A stretch of DNA of 64,000 bases from Nemertoderma westbladi. Taxonomy: Eukaryota; Xenacoelomorpha; Nemertodermatida; Nemertodermatidae. The notes below the pieces were generated by a model, which saw only the letters and a program-made list of their open reading frames with translations, ran no database searches and had not been told where the DNA came from. The position numbers were made by a program, and so were the translations under genes. The stretch is taken from NCBI GenBank assembly GCA_032718475.1, contig JAUCBJ010006774.1:62001-126000 (forward strand), read 5' to 3'. Of the stretch, positions 58,201 to 64,000 are shown piece by piece. Within the stretch, counting starts at the first letter, position 1. Every line of letters starts with the position of its first letter.

Positions 58201-59816
58201 TGATCTTGTTCCCTTTAGTAGGAGCATAACATTTCTCGGCTATAAGGTATTTCATGAGCCCATTACAGCTTACCATGATGTTATCTGCAAAATCACGTTG
58301 CTATCGGAGATTTTCCACAGAAATGGTTGGACATCGCGTAAGCATGAGGTAAAGGACGTTAGAAAAATTTGGAACTCATGCGCATTACCTTCTCTACTCT
58401 ATAATCTTACCTTCCAAATTGGCACACTTACTGATACTCAAGTGAAATCACTCGATGCTTACTACCGAAAACATCTGAGGGGACTACTATGCGTCGGCAA
58501 CTACTTGAGTAACAGCACTGTAATAGGGCTCTTTAACACAGGAAATCTGTCAAACGAAGCTTTCAAGAGTATGCTCAGACTTATCCAGCGAGTGAAGTAC
58601 TGCCCTAGCCTCACCCTCCAATACTGCCTCCGTATTAACCTTGATAAATCTTGTAATACTTCTAAAGACAATTACCTAGGACTAGGTGGAACTTATAACA
58701 GAGCAAATCAGGAGTACGCAATTCCATCTACCAACTCACTTTTAAATTCAGTGTACAACAAGAAGTCTCTAATGAAATACGTCTGTGAAGGCACAACAAG
58801 TTACATTGAAGATCGACATATTGATTTCATCACATCTGTATTTACCCTCAGAAGAGAACATTTCTCCATTAAAAATCAACGAATCAGGGAATACTTTAAT
58901 GTATAATACCACACCACACACACAGATCATTGGTACTAACACTCGTTATTTTACCTTAATGCTGGATTAGTGACTTCCAAAATTAAAGTTATAAAAATTG
59001 TATTGTGTATATTGAGATGAACCACTTACATCAACCAACATAACGGTTTAGCTGTGCTCTCGTGACTGGGTGACTTAGTCACCAATTTTATATGTGCAGC
59101 TATTAAATACTACCACTATGCTATCAAACCAACTACCGTCGACTGGCTGTCATGCTATTAGTCTTGTTATTAACCATCCAAATCGTAATCCTGCTTGTTT
59201 CCACCCTACCGGTAATTAATTTCCGTATCAATCAAATCATTATTACATTACTATCGCTTCATTTGATGTCTGTGAACCTAACTAATGAACTGCATAATGT
59301 ATAAATATTGTCTCCTTTTGCTTCATAATCAATGTCAATCATAATGTTATTTCAACTATTGTTTCTTATTTAACTTTGCCCAAATCTCATACCAAACCAA
59401 TAATAAACACAATCTACTGATTATGTTATACTTATGCACACTTATTGCACACTTACTATATATATACATATGCCTATGACATCTTATTGTAAATTTTAAT
59501 CTGTGCTGTGTAATTTTTAAATTTTAATTTGTATCTCTGAATGTCTTATACCGATTTTAATGTGTCAATCTTGTGCACTTTTATTATATGTTCTTGTGCA
59601 ATTTTATGTCAATTTTATTTGATTAAAACAATGAAATGAAATGAAATATTTCAGAGTTTGAAAATAGGAGATAACACAGTATATGACGGCGTAGTGGGAA
59701 TGGCGGGCATCCTGCCAGATTACCGACAATATTGCGACATTGCAGAACCATTGCTTTGTGCGGATCACCCGGATTGCGAATTAATTTGCTGTGACGATAA
59801 AGACATGTGCAACTAA
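55234..59816 (+). CDS. Small secreted cysteine-rich protein, LU/Ly6-like (2 exons)
   Basis: Model: exon 1 is 55234-55350, exon 2 is 59655-59816. Exon 1 starts at ATG and encodes a signal peptide (MLKLLVFATFVVVGFS) followed by LRC and LCDFCW. It ends at a GTATGT donor in phase 0. Exon 2 follows an ATATTTCAG acceptor, also in phase 0, and encodes about 53 residues ending ICCDDKDMCN plus a stop. The joined product is about 92 aa with nine cysteines. The ending CC-x4-MCN is the hallmark of LU (Ly6/uPAR) domains. There is no hydrophobic tail after it, so a soluble secreted protein is more likely than a GPI-anchored one. The odd cysteine count is unusual for the fold. The 4.3-kb intron is almost filled by a LINE. 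An unseen middle exon cannot be excluded. Function unknown. Confidence 0.55.
55600..59645 (+). mobile_element. LINE with intact endonuclease-RT ORF, inside an intron
   Basis: ORF 55682-58906 is followed by about 730 bp of 3' UTR ending in a short ATGAA pentamer tail (59628-59645). The tail stops only about nine bases before the AG acceptor of the host exon. The 5' limit lies somewhere in 55357-55650. No ORF1 is present, so either the copy is 5'-truncated or the family has a very short ORF1; a 29-codon frame starting at 55653 overlaps the ORF start. Confidence 0.85.
55682..58906 (+). CDS. LINE ORF2: AP-like endonuclease plus reverse transcriptase
   Basis: Intact 1074-aa protein. The endonuclease domain shows STYNCRGFNG (about 60), GIQEHW (about 80), MIDANADIG (about 203), SYIDHVLTN (about 262) and SDHSPV (about 292). 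The RT shows SFRPVSTISIFAKIME (about 615), MDIQSAFDEVNH (about 682), GILQGSILSPHLFNFF (about 738) and LSYADDILLIS (about 778), so both catalytic centres look complete. The C-terminal region (YRKHLRGLLCVGNYLSN, YLGLGGTYN) matches the truncated copy at 38836-40131. No RNase H was noticed. The full-length frame implies recent insertion, or at least no severe decay. Confidence 0.93.
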   Translation: MGGLHHLQADTTAGLISPESSSTDMHCKTERLDMSTNDVIYRKEYLATKDALPLTQLRISTYNCRGFNGNAPYITDLLEDCDVLGIQEHWLDAQECELFLRNLHIEFEVEFTVSKQMSNPLRKRGVGGTALFYRKNIFNVINKFESGGDITGIVTNVKSLNVNPIALIAGYAPDSGKDDQTFSSFLGRLEATLTHFSHATPFIMIDANADIGSSQGPRCNQQQPTKRGKMLLNFLTDNKLTAVDTLELCNGPCHTFQGHGNSYIDHVLTNLNGLRLCTEGQVYDHDELRNGSDHSPVSIKLYPILAPATEPKEEAISNTTVRMKCTKKQLLLNWNKTSAENISKYKIEVNTNLKALQEEYGNNPITWTEKIMNVYLEKVTHTIQQAASKFIMKITIRKKTKNLRIINKKLNSRSKTTKGLYKQWCSNGKSPYDPLGEAFKESKKNSRRLRNWLANKLTADQVLRATSNKNTSPKDYWKFFSTKKNSPKAADPTTEERIKSYFSKKFRCENDNTNTQDLLTLNKDLDDECDGSCTPVISELWVKCAIFSLNRGKAPDFDTLTVEHLLNLDPIVISVCLRNVIQAALLLGKVPTSFGRTLLNTIHKGSRKDPYCPKSFRPVSTISIFAKIMEAIILKHYLTNIAPAELQTAYRKGLGTDIVVAALLELIHNNEKQNQGTYVCQMDIQSAFDEVNHCKLFNKLRHKINPYVCRMLVHYYSNSYMFIKFGQCIDTDGFKVTIGILQGSILSPHLFNFFLREVFTDMENIKLGCFINNQWLGCLSYADDILLISTLSSEIEMMSARLNESLRKIGLGIATDKTKWTYCKPPRSNKYIPCFLNLMGDLVPFSRSITFLGYKVFHEPITAYHDVICKITLLSEIFHRNGWTSRKHEVKDVRKIWNSCALPSLLYNLTFQIGTLTDTQVKSLDAYYRKHLRGLLCVGNYLSNSTVIGLFNTGNLSNEAFKSMLRLIQRVKYCPSLTLQYCLRINLDKSCNTSKDNYLGLGGTYNRANQEYAIPSTNSLLNSVYNKKSLMKYVCEGTTSYIEDRHIDFITSVFTLRREHFSIKNQRIREYFNV

Positions 59817-59892
59817 ATAACTATTATTTTAAATTAATTGTGTTCGCATGAGTACCGGTTCCTCTGTACTTACTTGTGAATGGTGGTGGATT

Positions 59893-59898
59893 AATAAA
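59893..59898 (+). promoter_or_regulatory. Polyadenylation signal AATAAA for the LU-like gene
   Basis: AATAAA 77 bp after the stop codon. The 36-bp array begins 17 bp beyond it, about where the transcript would end. Confidence 0.5.
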
Positions 59899-59914
59899 CA
59901 ATAAGTCTGAATTA

Positions 59915-60346
59915 CTGGGTTTCGGGTATAGTTTGTACTACCCACAACAGCTGGGTTTGGGGTATAGTTTGTACTACCCACAACAGCTGGGTTTGGGGTA
60001 TAGTTTGTACTACCCACAACAGCTGGGTTTGGGGTATAGTTTGTACTACCCACAACAGCTGGGTTTGGGGTATAGTTTGTACTACCCACAACAGCTGGGT
60101 TTGGGGTATAGTTTGTACTACCCACAACAGCTGGGTTTGGGGTATAGTTTGTACTACCCACAACAGCTGGGTTTGGGGTATAGTTTGTACTACCCACAAC
60201 AGCTGGGTTTGGGGTATAGTTTGTACTACCCACAACAGCTGGGTTTGGGGTATAGTTTGTACTACCCACAACAGCTGGGTTTGGGGTATAGTTTGTACTA
60301 CCCACAACAGCTGGGTTTGGGGTATAGTTTGTACTACCCACAACAG
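59915..60346. repeat. 36-bp tandem repeat, 12 copies
   Basis: Twelve units of CTGGGTTTGGGGTATAGTTT plus GTACTACCCACAACAG, identical except for one base in the first (TTTCGGG). The stop-free 12-codon unit gives false ORFs on both strands. Confidence 0.98.
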
Positions 60347-60865
60347 CACATCATATTTTAGTCTTTATATTACTGGGTTTGGGGTATAGTTTGTACTACC
60401 CACAACAGCACATCATATTTTAGTCTTTATATTACTGGGTTTGGGGTATAGTTTGTACTACCCACAACAGCACATCATATTTTAGTCTTTATATTACTGG
60501 GTTTGGGGTATAGTTTGTACTACCCACAACAGCACATCATATTTTAGTCTTTATATTACTGGGTTTGGGGTATAGTTTGTACTACCCACAACAGCACATC
60601 ATATTTTAGTCTTTATATTACTGGGTTTGGGGTATAGTTTGTACTACCCACAACAGCACATCATATTTTAGTCTTTATATTACTGGGTTTGGGGTATAGT
60701 TTGTACTACCCACAACAGCACATCATATTTTAGTCTTTATATTACTGGGTTTGGGGTATAGTTTGTACTACCCACAACAGCACATCATATTTTAGTCTTT
60801 ATATTACTGGGTTTGGGGTATAGTTTGTACTACCCACAACAGCACATCATATTTTAGTCTTTATA
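60347..60865. repeat. 62-bp composite repeat, 8 copies plus a partial
   Basis: Each unit is a 26-bp linker (CACATCATATTTTAGTCTTT plus ATATTA) followed by one complete 36-bp unit of the preceding array. Eight complete identical copies and a final 23-bp piece are present. The linker equals the right flank of the array, so the last 36-mer and its flank were amplified together. Confidence 0.98.
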
Positions 60866-62545
60866 GGTAATAAACAATTATTTACTTATATTTAAAAAAT
60901 AGGTAATTTGGTGAAAATATCGAGACTTGAAAAATATCGAGAGTAAAAATAACGAGTATTGAAAAATAACGCGATTTAAAAATATGGATAGTACTAGATT
61001 GTGACAACAGTCGAAAACAGGCGAAAACAGTTGGAATGTGGGGAAAACAGACGAAAACAGTTAGATCGTTTAAAAATAATCATCCATGCATCTAGGTGGG
61101 ATAAATATTTCTCCATTTGACGCAACACCGCCGCGGCCGCTATGAGGGAGGTGAATACCGCGGCCGCTCCTAAAGCCGCAGGCCATCGCTAACTATATAG
61201 GTTAACTTGGGATTCTGGGGGACTTTTCGATGAAGGAACAGACCAAATTTTTTTATTTTCTCACCAGGGGAGCGGCTCGGAATTCTAAGATATTAGCAAC
61301 TCTAACATTATTAAATCTAACCCTTCGACGGACACGGCGGACAAAAAACCGTCATTTTTTCGACAATTTTAAAAAATTTTTGAAAGGCGCTCTACAGTGG
61401 CTCGAAAAAACCCTAGGTTATTGCTTAACCGACGCCGGGATACGATAGAAGGGATTAATTAGTGAATTCGTTTTTTTTTTCAAAAAAGATTACCACGCCT
61501 TTTTTCCGAAAATGTCCGTCAAAGTTGAAAAAACGGACAAAATGACTTTGCGGGATCCGCTATAACTCGGCTAATATTAATCGTACGGGGACGAAAGTAA
61601 CGCGGTTGGAAAGGGGAAGAGTGGTACTACCTTCGTATCGAATGGGGGTAAGATATTTATTAAAATTTCGGGTGGAAAAAGGGGCTGTAAATTTATACGT
61701 TTTTGTCCGTCTTTTTTGGAAAACTTATTTCCGAAATGTTTAATTCGACAACGCGGGTAGGAATCCACTAATTCTTTTATGAAACTCGTAGAAGACCATT
61801 GGGGCTACGTTCCTATCGAATGGGGGTACAAAAAATATGTCGGCAATAGGGGCCAATAAGGGCCAGAATTTGTAAAGTAGTTTTTATCGAATAATTTTTT
61901 ATTTTTAAATTTAGTTGGTTAAGGTACATTCTATACAGTCAATATCCATACGGGGAATTCAAATATGCTATTGGTTATGCTCCAAGGATGATATTAAAAA
62001 AATGAGGGCCAAAATTATAATTTCGCGCTTCAAACTTGCTTCGCGGGAAATCGTCTAGCTCGAAAACTATTTAACTTACGGGAGATTTGTTTACACAGAC
62101 TTATAGTGCGTTAAATTATCTATCTAACAGCGTTAATCACAGCGCCGGAGGTATTATAAAACTGGAGCGGCAGGCGATCGTGTGAAATATAATATTTATA
62201 AAAAGGGACGAAAATTTTTTTTTTTTAACAAATCGCTATTCCATTATAATTTAGCGTATTGCGCCAAAAGTACCTGTAAAAAGTATCAAATTAACTCCGC
62301 TATCTTTTATCTTAACATATATAATTAAAATTACGAATTTTAATGGTCGAAAAATATCGCGTTATTTTGGCCCTTTTTTTAAATTTTTTTGGGGCCAAAA
62401 ATAACCCCTTCTCAAAAGATTAAGAAAAAAATTACGGCAAAGAATATACCAATTTTATTGAATTTGGACCACCAGAACCGAAGTTAGAGCGATTTTAGTG
62501 AAAAAATAAAAATAATTTTTTTTGCAAAAAAATTAAGAATGGTCA
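60866..62545. other. AT-rich spacer, no gene seen
   Basis: Short diverged repeats occur at the start (AAATATCGAG, AAAACAG). Two CCGCGGCCGCT blocks lie at 61131-61167. Frames of 60-70 codons have no recognisable domain. Confidence 0.55.
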
Positions 62546-62618
62546 GGTCAATATTGAATTTCGAACCCGCGAACTTAGGTTTCATTAACGTGATTGATAA
62601 TCACTAGACTATGTGACC
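62546..62618 (-). tRNA. tRNA-like relic (pseudo-tRNA or SINE head)
   Basis: The minus strand gives 73 nt with an A-box-like TAGTCTAGTG and a B-box-like GGTTCGAAA at the normal distance, and five base pairs (GGTCA/TGACC) joining the ends. The TTCGAAA loop falls where a T-loop should be. The T and anticodon stems contain mismatches, so a functional tRNA is unlikely. A loop TTAATGA would place AAT at the anticodon. Confidence 0.3.
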
Positions 62619-64000
62619 AAGTGAATTTGAAATTTTCGAGTGACTATTTTTAAACATAAATAACTTCGGTTCTACTGGGCCGTTTGATCTGAAACTTTTT
62701 TCATTGGATAGAGGATAGATTGTAGTGTGTGAAATAGGATAAAACTTGGGAAAAGACTTATGTGCACTTAGTGCAAAATGCACTTAAATAGTGAACATTT
62801 TTTCGATATTTCAAACACTATTATTTCCAGTTCTATTCATCGTAGAATGTTATTTTTTGTATTAAAATGTAGTTTGGAATGATTTCTAACTATAATCGAA
62901 ACATTTGTTTAACTTTTTATGTCTATGAAGTGACTTAAAATGTCCATGAATATGGTCCAAAATCGCAAATCCAGATTTATTCAATTGGATTTTTGACACT
63001 TTTAGCGACTGACACTTGATCATACACCATCGTAGATCGGTAGAGGATAAACATAAGTTTGTTAAATAAGAGCCACCATTACGATCTGCTAAAGTGCATT
63101 TGTACAAATAAGTGTGCAAATAAAAGTCATGAAAATAAAAGTGCAAATTTTTTAATAAGGTCAAATTATATAGTATTGGGTTATTTTCTTTGCAGATACT
63201 TTATTTTCATATTAATATGTTGTTTGAACCTTACTGAGCGCATTAGGGGATATGCGTACAAATAACCGGCCCTTATGAGGCTTCGATTGGGTAAATTAAT
63301 AAAACATAAGGTTGTATAGTATAATATTCTAAAAACCAGTGTGATATTAAATGCACTTTAAATAATAAATAGAAATCAAATAACAATTGGACCACACAAT
63401 TAAAAACTCGCACAATTTTGTACTTATTATATCGCTTCAAATTAATTCAACAGTGGATATTTGGGGGAAGGGGGAAGTTACAGTGTGCATTCGGGGGAAG
63501 TTTGGTGAACTGCATTTATGCAGTGAATCCAAACTTCCCCCTTTGATATATCATATACTTAAGACATGCTAGGGTGACGGGGAAATATTTGTTACTGTCA
63601 CACTTTGCTTCCATTTATCCTATCCTTTATTATTACCCCAGTCAGATAAGAGATAATAAATCAGTAAAAACTAAACTAAACTGTCTTTCATGCAAACAAA
63701 TTTCTAACTAAAGACGGGTGAATGACCATGACCATGGAAATAATTTTAAATATAATTGTATATCAACTATTTGGGGAGGCTTCCAAGTTAAACCCGAAAA
63801 CAATTATTTTGTTACATAGTAAATTAACGTTGTATGTTCTTCTTCCTTTCATAATAACATATAAATGAAATATCTCAGATCGCTATGCCCTGTAACATTT
63901 CACAACCAAAATATTTAAATGTGAAAAGTGTAGGCCTACCACACTCCGCCCAAACAACCGCAAACGCATAGCCAACAAATTTAACAAAAGGTTACATACA
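62619..64000. other. AT-rich spacer, no gene seen
   Basis: Short frames up to 92 codons without recognisable domains. Apart from the hairpin at 63493 I see nothing definite up to the window edge. Confidence 0.55.
63493..63541. other. Long inverted repeat (hairpin)
   Basis: GGGGGAAGTTTGG (63493-63505) pairs perfectly with CCAAACTTCCCCC (63529-63541). Inside, CTGCA/TGCAG forms a second stem with a 4-nt loop, separated by a TGAA/TGAAT internal loop. The result is a 49-nt two-stem hairpin. It could be a transposon end pair, a structured RNA or chance. Confidence 0.5.

Noticed and set aside
59829-60361. Frames of 145-170 codons with YSLYYPQQ-type repeats
   Set aside because: By-product of the 36-bp array; they lie just past the poly(A) signal of the LU-like gene.

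Overview
The window looks like eukaryotic, probably marine-invertebrate, nuclear DNA. AT-rich intergenic sequence is broken by a few genes, several LINE-type retrotransposons in different states of decay, TIR elements and very large tandem arrays. A metazoan origin is supported by a ZIP7/Catsup-type zinc transporter, AATAAA signals, GT-AG splice signals and a small secreted LU-like (Ly6-type) cysteine-rich protein. The species cannot be named from sequence alone. Nothing bacterial (operons, Shine-Dalgarno sites, CRISPR) is present.

Layout. 1-420: 41-bp array. 974-2143: TIR element with a 60-bp tripled repeat starting in its right end. 3430-4332: dead LINE piece on the minus strand. 4996-12800: apparently full-length LINE on the minus strand, with a 1303-aa ORF1 (SAP-like start, ULP1/C48-type cysteine protease, RRM-like segment) and an endonuclease-reverse transcriptase ORF2 that overlaps it in another frame. 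13230-13505: Ty3/gypsy- or Ginger-like integrase relic. 14798-16393: intronless SLC39A7/ZIP7 gene. 17345-19295: 29-bp satellite with a higher-order period of about 986 bp. 20012-20270: MITE-like element. 21931-23325: 52-bp GC-rich array. 23912-27043: 1043-aa two-finger C2H2 protein containing coding minisatellites. 29685-38645: reverse-transcriptase remnant split by an 8.7-kb array of about 208 42-bp units. 38836-40646: truncated LINE. 41254-52678: 11.4-kb 36-bp array. 53575-55036: two 3' ends of another LINE. 55234-59816: two-exon LU-like gene whose intron carries an intact 1074-aa LINE ORF. 59915-60865: 36-bp array grading into a 62-bp composite array. 60866-64000: AT-rich, without convincing genes.

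Functionally there are three likely host genes: the ER/Golgi zinc transporter, the C2H2 protein of unknown role and the small secreted protein. They show no sign of acting together. The rest is transposon and satellite biology. The clearest unusual result is that the 42-bp satellite reads, on its minus strand, as repeated copies of the RT block normally written RQGGxLSP. Both flanks of the array read as the adjoining parts of the same RT, so the array appears to have grown inside a reverse transcriptase gene. The very long open frames across both giant arrays are by-products of unit lengths divisible by three and should not be annotated as genes.
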